From positions 1-39,279 of IMG/VR virus record IMGVR_UViG_3300046787_000253: a stretch of 39,279 nucleotides of DNA; one strand, written 5' to 3'. The stretch is from a virus. Below, piece by piece: positions 22,836 through 30,369 of the stretch. The notes below the pieces were generated by a model. It was not told the DNA's origin and ran no database searches. It saw nothing but the letters and a program-made list of their open reading frames with translations. A program made the translations under genes and the position numbers. The first letter of the stretch is position 1; each line of letters starts with the position of its first letter.

Positions 22836-23588
22836 ATGACACAGCCAATAATTAACATATATAGAACCACAGAAGAGGCATTTTATTTCAAGAATAGTCA
22901 GATGAATCGATTCTATTCTTTTAATGGAGTTCAGTTACTTCCGTTCAATCAAAATAAATACGTTCAAGTTACAAATACCCCCGATGGTATTGACTTAGAA
23001 GACTGGACTGTGTTCGTGGTTGATATGTGTACTGGAGTAAAAACAGATATTACGGTATCGTTTATGGTTGAATCTTTAACCAATTCAGATAACGGAGACC
23101 CTCAATTGTTTTGGTCTTTAGAAGATGTGCAACACGACTTTGGTATGAATTTGATTTATTTAGAGGTGCAACAATCTTTAGGAGAAACATTTTATTCAAC
23201 ACCATTTCTATTGACAAATGAAGAAGTCGAAAAAACAACACAGTTCACGTACAAGGCTAAAAGAACAGATACTTTTCAGAGTATTGGTTTTCAAACTTGG
23301 TTTAGACAGAATACTAAGCAAACTGAGCTTACAACATATTATGAAGCATCTACAAAGCAAACAGTAACACAAGCTGTTAAGACTAATAAGATAGCTAAAT
23401 ACGTTTCTGAAATTATGGATATAGACCAAATTATAGCTCTAACAGATGTGTTAGAGAATCCATATTTATATATAGATGGAACAAGAGCTTCATTATTTGA
23501 AGCGGTAGAAGTTCCTGAGGTTACTAATCAAGAGAATTTCGGAAGCATTAAATTTAACGTATCATTCAACAATAACGACACCCTATGA
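22836..23588 (+). CDS. Tail protein (250 aa)
   Basis: A 250-residue, beta-rich protein (YFKNSQMNRFYSFNGVQL, DLEDWTVFVVDMCTG, DITVSFMVESLTN). The FTYKAKRTDTFQSIGFQTWFRQ segment near the middle recalls minor tail proteins of phages infecting Bacteroidota. It has its own promoter box and overlaps the fibre gene by 4 bases (ATGA), so it probably links the tail tip to the fibre. The function is inferred from position. Confidence 0.62.
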   Translation: MTQPIINIYRTTEEAFYFKNSQMNRFYSFNGVQLLPFNQNKYVQVTNTPDGIDLEDWTVFVVDMCTGVKTDITVSFMVESLTNSDNGDPQLFWSLEDVQHDFGMNLIYLEVQQSLGETFYSTPFLLTNEEVEKTTQFTYKAKRTDTFQSIGFQTWFRQNTKQTELTTYYEASTKQTVTQAVKTNKIAKYVSEIMDIDQIIALTDVLENPYLYIDGTRASLFEAVEVPEVTNQENFGSIKFNVSFNNNDTL

Positions 23589-26500
23589 ATACCTTATTAA
23601 TCGAAAAACAAACAGGTGGCTACTTTAAGTTCACATTAAATGGAGATACAGCTAACGCTATTACTTCCATTAATAATGACTTATTAGCTGTCGGAAATCA
23701 ACTTCATTTCAAAACAGGAAATGGAGCTAATATTATCAAAGAACAATTTATCTATCCTGCTGATGTGACTATCGTATCAGGAGGTACATTTACATTTACA
23801 ACTGTCGCTCAAGTTTGGGATAAGTTAATCGCAATTGATTACTTTGCTTGGCTTGGTGGTGGTAGCACAGGTGGTGTTGATAGATTTGATGATTTATTAG
23901 ATACCTTTTCTTACACAGGTAATGCAGGGAAGGCTGTTGTTGTTGACAATTCGGAGCTAAAATTAGTTCCTATTACGTTATATAATAAAAGATTATTCAC
24001 GGAATTAGAAGATACTCCAAATTCTTTAGTTCCTGATAAAATGGTTGTTGTTAACTCTACTGGTACTGCTCTTATATTTCAAGACCAACCTGAGCCACCT
24101 GCTGAGTATTTAAACTCTGTAGGATATTTTGACTACAATGATTTAGCTACACAAACTACACCGCTTAATGCAGTGGCTAATGTTGCGCTTAAATTAACAA
24201 ATGATACTGAGGGTGCTAACACAAGTACAGACCAAAACCCTTACGGTGTTTCTTATGTATGGGATTATACTACTAATCAATTTAACTTCTCTGAGTTAGA
24301 GGTTGGAGATACTATTGACGTTCGTGTTCACGTACAGGTTACCACTACTACATCTAATCAAAAAGTGTCTTTAAGTGCTAAGTTTGGAATTGGCTCAGTA
24401 GCTGAATTTACAAACTCTATTTTTGAGACTACATTTAAAACTTCAGGACTTCACGAAATTAGTTTCGTAGCTCCGTTCTATATGGGTTCTACTTATATTA
24501 CTGATTACCCTGCTGAGTTATACTTAACTACAGATGCAAGTGCTACTGTAAAAGTTGATGGATGGTATGTAAGAATTTTAAGAAAAAATATTAATATAAT
24601 CACGGTAGATTATCAGGTTGAAGACGCTACTACAACTACTAAAGGTATTGTTCGTTTAGCAGGAGACTTAGCAGGAACTGCTAATAATCCTACTGTACCT
24701 GAATTAGCTAATAAAGTACCTACTTCAAGAACTGTATCTACTACATCTCCATTATTAGGAGGAGGAGCTTTAAGTAGCAACTTATCGCTTAGCATTCAGC
24801 AGTCTAATTCTGTTGATTCAGGTTACTTGAGTAATGTAGATTGGATTACATTTAATGGAAAGGCTAATGATAATGCGGTTGTTAAATTAACAGGTGACCA
24901 AAGTATTGCGGGTGATAAAACTTTTACAACTACTAATAGAACTACATTTCAAAATGGTGACGCTGCTCAAATAACATTTAAAAATACGGGTGATTTAACA
25001 AAAACACTTAATATTGGTTATGGTTCTAATGGTAATATAATATCTTCAACTGGACTTGATTTTAGAGTAGGTGGTTTAACATCAAGTGCTTTATTAATTT
25101 TAGCTAATGAAAATGCTACTTTTAAAGAAAACTTAACTGCAAAATCATTTATAAAATCAGGTGGTACTTCATCACAATTCTTAAAAGCGGATGGTAGTGT
25201 TGATTCTACAACATATCAAACTGCTTTAACAAATCCAGTTACAGGAACAGGAACAAGTGGTCAAATTGCTTATTGGAATGGTACAAGTTCAATAACTGGA
25301 GAATCAAACTTATTTTGGGATTCAACAAATGATAGATTAGGAATAGGAACAACAAGTCCTGCAAGTTTATTAACAATTAGTAGTTTAGCACCAACTTTTA
25401 CAATAAATAGACAACCAACAGGAACACAACCTAAAATTTCATTAACAGATAATGGTAGTGAATTTTCATATATTCAATCAAGTGCTGCTTCAAGCATTAT
25501 GCGTTATGATATAGGACCTTCTGCTGGTTGGGGTGGAATACACGCTTTTTATACAGACACAACTGAAAAAATGCGTATCACTTCAGGTGGCAACGTAGGA
25601 ATAGGAACAACGTCGCCAAGTTTTGCAATTGGTAGTGGTTTACACGTTAAAAGTAATAGTGGATGGGGAGAGATAAGAATTGAAGGTCAAAGTTTTGCTG
25701 GTGGGACTGGTAGTGTAATATCTTTTACTTCAGAAGGAACTACTCTTGCTGATATATATGCAGATACAGATAAAAACTTATCATTTAGAACTAATGGTGC
25801 TTCATCAAGTATGCGTATTTTAGCAAATGGAAATGTTGGAATAGGAACTACCAATCCTGTTTCTAAATTAACTATAAATACCGCTACAAATGAAAATGTA
25901 GCAATTGGTTCATTGTCTGCAATTACCGCAGGTAGAACTCTTATATTACAAACTTCATCTACTGGTGGTAGTATTGAAACATATTCATCAATAACAGGTG
26001 GATATGTAAATACTTTAATTAATCCAAATGGTGGCAACGTAGGAATCGGAACAACAAGTCCAAGTCAGAAATTAGAAGTATCAGGTGGAGCAGCTCAATT
26101 TAATGGTGGTAATATTGATGGAACTTTAGGAGATGCAATTTTATTTGGAAATACAACTTATCCAACGGTACAAAAAAATAGAATTAGGTCTTCTATATCA
26201 GCAACAGGTGCAAATAATTTATTAGTTTTAGAAACATCAACCGCAACAGCAGGAACTTATAATGCTAATCAATTAGTTTTAAAAGGAGATGGCAATGTAG
26301 GAATTGGAACTGCAAGTCCTGGAGCTAAATTTCATTTAAAATCAACAAGTCAAGTTTCAATAATAGAATCCTCAAATACTGATTTATATCAAACATATAG
26401 AGCAAATAGTGTCGATGTTGGTTATATTGGAAATGGTGTCGGAACAGTAGGAGGTAGTGCTGCTACTGATTTCGGATTTCAATCAGCATATAATATGGTT

Positions 26501-27328
26501 TTTGCAACTGGCGGTGGTTCAGAACGTATGCGTATCACTTCAGGTGGTGATGTAGGAATAGGTGAAACTAATCCAGCTTACAAACTTGATGTAAAAAGTT
26601 CAGCATTTAATGTTGCTAATTTTAATAGTACTTATGGGCAAATGGCAATTAGTTTTGCTAATAGTGGTACTATATTTTCTCAAATAGGTAGTGGAACTTC
26701 AGTAACCCCTACTGCTGCTTTTGATGATTTAGGATTTGGGACTGCTGGTTTAAATAAAAATATTGTATTTGCAACAGGAAGTTCATATTTAGAACGTATG
26801 CGTATCAGTTCAAGTGGCAAGTTATTAATCGGAACAACAACTGCAGGATTTGGGTTATTTAGTGAGCAAAGAGTAACAATAAACCCTACAAATGACGGAA
26901 TTACAGTAGGTCCTTTAACACAAAATAAAAGTGCTTATACATTACAAGCGGATAATAATACAGGTACAAGATATGCACTTTATATGGCTAATGGTTCAGG
27001 TGACCCTATTGGTAATATATCTTTTACGTCTACTACAACATCATACAATACAACTTCAGATTACAGACTTAAACAAGACTTTAAATCTTTTAATGGGTTA
27101 GATTTAGTATCTAAAATTAAAGTTTACGATTACGCTTGGAAATCTGACAAAAGTAGAATGAAAGGAGTTATTGCTCACGAATTACAAGAAGTATTGCCGT
27201 ATGCAGTTACAGGAGAAAAGGATGCTGAACAAATGCAACAAGTTGATTACTCTAAATTAGTGCCTATTTTAGTTCAGGCAATTCAAGAACTAAAAGCAGA
27301 AATAGAAAGGATTTCAGAAAAAATTTAG
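23585..27328 (+). CDS. Tail fibre with S74 intramolecular chaperone
   Basis: A 1247-residue putative receptor-binding fibre. Residues 1-330 are likely the tail-attachment and domain part (GGVDRFDDLLDTFSYTGN). Residues 340-560 carry phage-fibre linkers (TTTKGIVRLAGDLAGTANNP, TGDQSIAGDKTF, SGGTSSQFLKADGSV). Residues 570-1100 contain seven copies of a (G/N)NVGIGTTSP-type repeat, often preceded by MRI(T/S)SGG, typical of trimeric beta-fibres. The C-terminal 93 residues form a peptidase S74 chaperone: Ser1158 and Lys1163 in TSDYRLK are the expected self-cleavage dyad, followed by MKGVIAHELQEV and a final coiled coil. It should be cut off after trimerisation. Confidence 0.92.
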   Translation: MNTLLIEKQTGGYFKFTLNGDTANAITSINNDLLAVGNQLHFKTGNGANIIKEQFIYPADVTIVSGGTFTFTTVAQVWDKLIAIDYFAWLGGGSTGGVDRFDDLLDTFSYTGNAGKAVVVDNSELKLVPITLYNKRLFTELEDTPNSLVPDKMVVVNSTGTALIFQDQPEPPAEYLNSVGYFDYNDLATQTTPLNAVANVALKLTNDTEGANTSTDQNPYGVSYVWDYTTNQFNFSELEVGDTIDVRVHVQVTTTTSNQKVSLSAKFGIGSVAEFTNSIFETTFKTSGLHEISFVAPFYMGSTYITDYPAELYLTTDASATVKVDGWYVRILRKNINIITVDYQVEDATTTTKGIVRLAGDLAGTANNPTVPELANKVPTSRTVSTTSPLLGGGALSSNLSLSIQQSNSVDSGYLSNVDWITFNGKANDNAVVKLTGDQSIAGDKTFTTTNRTTFQNGDAAQITFKNTGDLTKTLNIGYGSNGNIISSTGLDFRVGGLTSSALLILANENATFKENLTAKSFIKSGGTSSQFLKADGSVDSTTYQTALTNPVTGTGTSGQIAYWNGTSSITGESNLFWDSTNDRLGIGTTSPASLLTISSLAPTFTINRQPTGTQPKISLTDNGSEFSYIQSSAASSIMRYDIGPSAGWGGIHAFYTDTTEKMRITSGGNVGIGTTSPSFAIGSGLHVKSNSGWGEIRIEGQSFAGGTGSVISFTSEGTTLADIYADTDKNLSFRTNGASSSMRILANGNVGIGTTNPVSKLTINTATNENVAIGSLSAITAGRTLILQTSSTGGSIETYSSITGGYVNTLINPNGGNVGIGTTSPSQKLEVSGGAAQFNGGNIDGTLGDAILFGNTTYPTVQKNRIRSSISATGANNLLVLETSTATAGTYNANQLVLKGDGNVGIGTASPGAKFHLKSTSQVSIIESSNTDLYQTYRANSVDVGYIGNGVGTVGGSAATDFGFQSAYNMVFATGGGSERMRITSGGDVGIGETNPAYKLDVKSSAFNVANFNSTYGQMAISFANSGTIFSQIGSGTSVTPTAAFDDLGFGTAGLNKNIVFATGSSYLERMRISSSGKLLIGTTTAGFGLFSEQRVTINPTNDGITVGPLTQNKSAYTLQADNNTGTRYALYMANGSGDPIGNISFTSTTTSYNTTSDYRLKQDFKSFNGLDLVSKIKVYDYAWKSDKSRMKGVIAHELQEVLPYAVTGEKDAEQMQQVDYSKLVPILVQAIQELKAEIERISEKI

Positions 27329-27336
27329 TATATTTG
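27329..27336 (+). promoter_or_regulatory. Promoter -7 box of the second GIY-YIG gene
   Basis: TATATTTG (context TTTAGTATATTTGTA) starts right after the fibre stop codon. The ATG at 27340 is 4 bases downstream, so the transcript would start at or next to the start codon. Confidence 0.6.
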
Positions 27337-27339
27337 TAT

Positions 27340-28140
27340 ATGGCGTACGTATATAGACATATTAGATTAGACACAAATAAGGTTTTTTACGTTGGAATTG
27401 GGAATGATTTAAAATATAAAAGAAGTTTTTCTAAATACAATCGTAATAAACATTGGCATAATATTGTAAATAAAACGCAAATTGAAATAGAAATTTTATT
27501 TGACGATATAAATTATGATGAGGCGAAAAATAAAGAAATAGAGTTTATATCGCTATACGGAAGACGTGATTTAGGAATAGGAACACTTGTTAATATGACC
27601 AATGGTGGAGAAGGATGTTTAGGTATGATTGTAACAGAAGATGTTAGAAACAAAATTAGTAAAAATAATAAAGGGAAAAAAATATCACAAGAAACACGTG
27701 ATAAAATATCTTTATCTAGAAAAGGATTTAAGCATTCAGATGAGGTAAAAAAGAAAATAGGAGATTTTAAGAGAGGTAAGAAATTACCTCCTAGAAAACC
27801 CATCTCTGAAGATACAAGAAGAAAAATGTCGGAAAGTAAAAAAGGTAAAAGTCCATCTTATAATTACATTAGAACTGAAGAGCACAGAAAAAGATTAAGA
27901 GAAGGAGCTTTAGGAAAAAAAATGTCAGATGCTTGTAAATTAAAAATGTCTGAAAATAGAAGTATTCCTGTATTGCAATATTGTAAAGATGGAAAGTTAA
28001 TAAAAGAATGGAAATCAGCTACATTAGCTGCGTTTGAATTATTTAACGCTAGAAATAGTTCAAGTATTGTTAGATGTTTAAAAGGTAAAAAAATGTTAGC
28101 TTACGGCTTTAAATGGGAATATTTAAATAAAAACAAATAA
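27340..28140 (+). CDS. GIY-YIG-like endonuclease with NUMOD3 and NUMOD1
   Basis: Taken from ATG 27340, since the TTG two codons upstream is part of the promoter box. The 266-residue protein begins AYVYRHIRLDTNKVFYVGIGND, a divergent GIY-YIG core (VYR and YVG). It continues with KEIEFISLYGR, which probably has the catalytic Glu. Residues 95-210 hold NUMOD3 repeats (NKGKKISQETRDKISLSRKG). Residues 212-262 are NUMOD1-like (VLQYCKDGKLIKEWKSATLA). It is probably a free-standing homing endonuclease placed between the fibre and the following tail gene. Whether the variant core is active is uncertain. Confidence 0.85.
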   Translation: MAYVYRHIRLDTNKVFYVGIGNDLKYKRSFSKYNRNKHWHNIVNKTQIEIEILFDDINYDEAKNKEIEFISLYGRRDLGIGTLVNMTNGGEGCLGMIVTEDVRNKISKNNKGKKISQETRDKISLSRKGFKHSDEVKKKIGDFKRGKKLPPRKPISEDTRRKMSESKKGKSPSYNYIRTEEHRKRLREGALGKKMSDACKLKMSENRSIPVLQYCKDGKLIKEWKSATLAAFELFNARNSSSIVRCLKGKKMLAYGFKWEYLNKNK

Positions 28141-28141
28141 T

Positions 28142-28465
28142 ATGATAAATTTTAAATGGAACGTTAATCCAATGGATTGCGTAATTGACGAAGATGGTTT
28201 AACAAACGTAGTTAAAACTGTACACTGGAGACTAACTGGAACGGATGAGAATGGAGTTTCAAGTGATGTATATGGAGCGCAAAGTTTTCCTGCTCCAGAA
28301 GCTGAAGGGTATATTCCTTTTGAGGATTTAACTGAAGAGATTGTGGTTGGATGGTTGACTTCTGTTTTAGATGTTCCTGCTATGGAGGCTCAAATTGAAG
28401 CTGCTATTAACTTGATTAATAATCCAGTTATGGTGCAATTAAGTTTGCCAAGTAGTGTAGAATAA
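28142..28465 (+). CDS. Small phage protein (107 aa), VHWRLTG type
   Basis: A 107-residue acidic protein. VKTVHWRLTGTDENG, then IPFEDLTEEIVVGWL and a final MVQLSLPSS, match a small uncharacterised family found near tail genes of many phages, where the core reads V.WRlTg ... f.dlTee.V..Wl. Its position between fibre and lysis genes agrees. The function is unknown. An imperfect hairpin follows the gene. Confidence 0.72.
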   Translation: MINFKWNVNPMDCVIDEDGLTNVVKTVHWRLTGTDENGVSSDVYGAQSFPAPEAEGYIPFEDLTEEIVVGWLTSVLDVPAMEAQIEAAINLINNPVMVQLSLPSSVE

Positions 28466-28470
28466 ATTTG

Positions 28471-28502
28471 TTGAGAAATTACTTTGTAATATCTCAATAA
28501 AA
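28471..28502 (+). terminator. Hairpin after the 28.1-kb gene
   Basis: TTGAGA and ATTAC (28471-28482) pair with GTAAT and TCTCAA (28486-28497) around one A-A mismatch, and TAAAAATT follows. The U-tract is poor, so termination may be weak. Confidence 0.5.
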
Positions 28503-28507
28503 ATTAG

Positions 28508-28515
28508 TACATTTG
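28508..28515 (+). promoter_or_regulatory. Promoter ahead of the lysis region
   Basis: TACATTTG (context TTAGTACATTTGTA) is a perfect -7 box. A TTG at 28484-28486 is spaced 21 bases upstream, a good Bacteroidota arrangement. It drives the gene at 28545. Confidence 0.7.
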
Positions 28516-28544
28516 TACTTTATAACCAATTTAAAACAAACATT

Positions 28545-28808
28545 ATGAAATTAGATTTGAACTTTGAATTAAAAGACTTAGAAGGAAAAGAGATTAAAGG
28601 TGCTAACGCAGGTAAGTTATTATCTAACACCTTAATTTCTGAAACAAAAGGAGACGCTTTAAAATACTGGGATTGGGCGAATAAGTTGTATAATGGTAAA
28701 TCATTAGAAATTGATTTGTCTGACGCAGAGGTTTTAAAGAATTTTATAAAACAACACGAAGGGTTTACTGTGCTTTTTAAAGCTCAAGTACTTCCGTTAT
28801 TTAAGTAA
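28545..28808 (+). CDS. Small phage protein (87 aa)
   Basis: An 87-residue protein of the pattern KLDLNFELKDLEGKEI, then ANAGKLLSNTL, WDWANKLYNGK and a helical end. Proteins of this layout occur next to lysis or tail genes in phages of Bacteroidota, but their role is unknown. It has its own promoter and terminator, so it can be made as a one-gene transcript, which suggests a need for separate dosage. Confidence 0.68.
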   Translation: MKLDLNFELKDLEGKEIKGANAGKLLSNTLISETKGDALKYWDWANKLYNGKSLEIDLSDAEVLKNFIKQHEGFTVLFKAQVLPLFK

Positions 28809-28822
28809 TACGTTAACATAAT

Positions 28823-28850
28823 AGGGTGTATTTATTTACACCCTTATTTT
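28823..28850 (+). terminator. Intrinsic terminator before the holin gene
   Basis: A perfect 8-bp stem, AGGGTGTA (28823-28830) with TACACCCT (28837-28844), has a TTTATT loop and is followed by TATTTT. Lysis genes downstream would need read-through or a further promoter that I do not see. Confidence 0.82.
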
Positions 28851-28858
28851 AATTTATA

Positions 28859-29038
28859 ATGAAAAGTTTAGATATAATAATAAATCGATGGATAAGTAGA
28901 AAACTTTTTGTTTTCATTATAGGCTGTGCTGGGTTATTCTTAGGCAACTTACAGTCATCTGATTGGGTTATTATAGCTACTGCTTATATTAGCATACAAG
29001 GAGTTACGGACATTGTTGAAAAGCTAACAAGAAGATGA
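28859..29038 (+). CDS. Holin-like membrane protein (59 aa)
   Basis: A 59-residue product with a basic N-terminus (INRWISRK), a hydrophobic segment at residues 16-31 (LFVFIIGCAGLFLGNL), a short polar turn (QSSD), and a second at about 36-48 (WVIIATAYISIQG). Charged residues close the end. Two membrane helices just ahead of a lysozyme gene suit a class II holin, which would open the inner membrane. The stop overlaps the next start (ATGA). Holins share little sequence, so this is a layout-based call. Confidence 0.68.
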   Translation: MKSLDIIINRWISRKLFVFIIGCAGLFLGNLQSSDWVIIATAYISIQGVTDIVEKLTRR

Positions 29039-29328
29039 GTAACTTAGAAATAGAAAGATTGGATAGACTCGAGAGAAAGCAGCAAGAATTTGCTGAAGAC
29101 TTAGCTGTCGTTGGCAAAAATATTCACGACATAAAAAATGCTATCGTTGGTAATGAACTAAACAACAACCACGGTATGCTCTACAAAATAAACGAAATAG
29201 AGGATAGAGTAGAAGACCTTGAAGTCTTTAAGAATGAAGTCTCTGTTTATGTTAAACAATTTAAAGTGGTAATGCTTATTATCTTAGGTTCTTTAGGAAC
29301 TATATTGGTAAAAATATTCTCAAAGTAA
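29035..29328 (+). CDS. Coiled-coil protein with C-terminal membrane helix
   Basis: A 97-residue protein. Residues 3-72 form a charged coiled coil (IERLDRLERKQQEFAEDL, then INEIEDRVEDLEVF). Residues 77-95 form a membrane helix (VVMLIILGSLGTILVKIF). It sits between the holin-like and lysozyme genes with overlapping ends (4 bases and 1 base). It could be a second holin, an antiholin, or a release regulator, since proteins with this layout (haemolysin XhlA-like) are often found in lysis cassettes. Confidence 0.65.
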   Translation: MSNLEIERLDRLERKQQEFAEDLAVVGKNIHDIKNAIVGNELNNNHGMLYKINEIEDRVEDLEVFKNEVSVYVKQFKVVMLIILGSLGTILVKIFSK

Positions 29329-29798
29329 TGAAACTAACTGAAAAAGGTTATGATTTAATTAAAGAATTTGAAGGATTTAGCGCCAAACCATATAACTGTT
29401 CTGCTAACGTGCCTACCATTGGATTTGGTAATACGTACTATCCTAATGGTACAAAAGTAAAGCTAACAGATAAACCAATCACAAAAGAATACGCTAACGA
29501 GATATTTAAAGTAGTGGCTGACAAATTTGCAGCCAACGTTTTAAAACTTGTCAAATCAAATATATCTGAAAACCAACTAAATGCCTTAACTGCGTTTGCT
29601 TATAACGTAGGGATTGGAAATGTAAAATTAGGAGTCCCTGGATTAGCTACAAGCACTTTACTTAAATTAGTTAATGCAAACCCAAACGACCCCGCTATAG
29701 CTAAAGAGTTCATCCGATGGAACAAGGCAGATGGCAAGGCTCTTAACGGACTTACTAGACGTAGAATAGCTGAATCAGCACTATACTTTACCAAATGA
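29328..29798 (+). CDS. Endolysin, T4-type lysozyme (glycoside hydrolase 24)
   Basis: A 156-residue peptidoglycan hydrolase. The N-terminal LIKEFEGFSAKPY contains the catalytic Glu (probably Glu15). Cys24 in NCSAN takes the place of the second catalytic Asp/Cys, and TIGFGNT (residues 30-36) carries the third residue, Thr. Later motifs QLNALTAFAYNVG and GLTRRRIAESALY are standard for the family. No signal peptide is seen, so it should need a holin to reach the cell wall. It overlaps the spanin gene by 4 bases. Confidence 0.95.
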   Translation: MKLTEKGYDLIKEFEGFSAKPYNCSANVPTIGFGNTYYPNGTKVKLTDKPITKEYANEIFKVVADKFAANVLKLVKSNISENQLNALTAFAYNVGIGNVKLGVPGLATSTLLKLVNANPNDPAIAKEFIRWNKADGKALNGLTRRRIAESALYFTK

Positions 29799-30238
29799 GA
29801 TATTTAATCTTACTATTACTAATCACTTCCTGTGCTTCAAGAAAAGTAGATATTTCTAAAACAACTACAGAATCTAAAGTCGATAGCTCAGTTGTGGTTA
29901 AGACTGACGGCACGTATGTGAAAAACAATAATATATTTATAGAGCAAACTATTGACGAGGTTGAGTATAAACCATTAGATAGTTTGAAGCCAATGATTAT
30001 AGATGGTAAATCCTATACCAACACCGTTATAAAATCAAAGAAGAATCGCTCTATTAAAACAGATACAACAAAAGAAATAGCTAAAACATCTTCTATAAAA
30101 AAGTTAAATGTAAAAAAAGAAGATTTTAAACAGGTAAAGAAAAAAGCCATAGATAAAAAAGTTAATTATCTTTGGCTCATACTTATACCTATTGGTATGT
30201 ATATTTATAGACAAATTAAAAGTAAGTTATGGCTGTAA
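29795..30238 (+). CDS. Unimolecular spanin-like lipoprotein
   Basis: A 147-residue protein. An N-terminal signal peptide ends in a lipobox (LLLITSC, lipidation at Cys13), so the N-terminus should sit in the outer membrane. The periplasmic middle is Lys-, Thr- and Ser-rich. Residues 122-138 (VNYLWLILIPIGMYIYR) form a C-terminal membrane helix for the inner membrane. This two-membrane layout is the hallmark of u-spanins, which fuse the membranes at the last step of lysis. It follows the lysozyme with a 4-base overlap and overlaps the next gene by 10 bases. Confidence 0.85.
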   Translation: MRYLILLLLITSCASRKVDISKTTTESKVDSSVVVKTDGTYVKNNNIFIEQTIDEVEYKPLDSLKPMIIDGKSYTNTVIKSKKNRSIKTDTTKEIAKTSSIKKLNVKKEDFKQVKKKAIDKKVNYLWLILIPIGMYIYRQIKSKLWL

Positions 30239-30366
30239 AACAAACAAGCGCAGAAAAAAAGACTAAAGTTAAGGTTAGTCGCCCTGGTGTCCACTCAAAA
30301 TCGGGGAGTTCCAAACTAAAAACAAGTAAGAACTATAAAAAGCCCTACGCTGGTGGGGGAAGATAA
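30229..30366 (+). CDS. Tiny basic protein, VSRPGVHSK type (45 aa)
   Basis: A 45-residue, highly basic product (about one residue in four is Lys or Arg) with KVKVSRPGVHSKSGSSKLK followed by SKNYKKPYAGGGR. I recognise this pattern as a very short protein recurring in phages of Bacteroidota. Its high charge and flexible composition suggest binding to nucleic acid or to a ribosomal or capsid surface, but no function is known. It overlaps the spanin gene by 10 bases, and the phosphoesterase starts 3 bases after its stop. Confidence 0.7.
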   Translation: MAVKQTSAEKKTKVKVSRPGVHSKSGSSKLKTSKNYKKPYAGGGR

Positions 30367-30369
30367 ACT

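Noticed and set aside
25687-26037. Minus-strand gene inside the fibre gene
   Set aside because: Shadow of the repetitive fibre sequence. The Pro/Val-rich translation mirrors Gly/Thr-rich codons on the plus strand.
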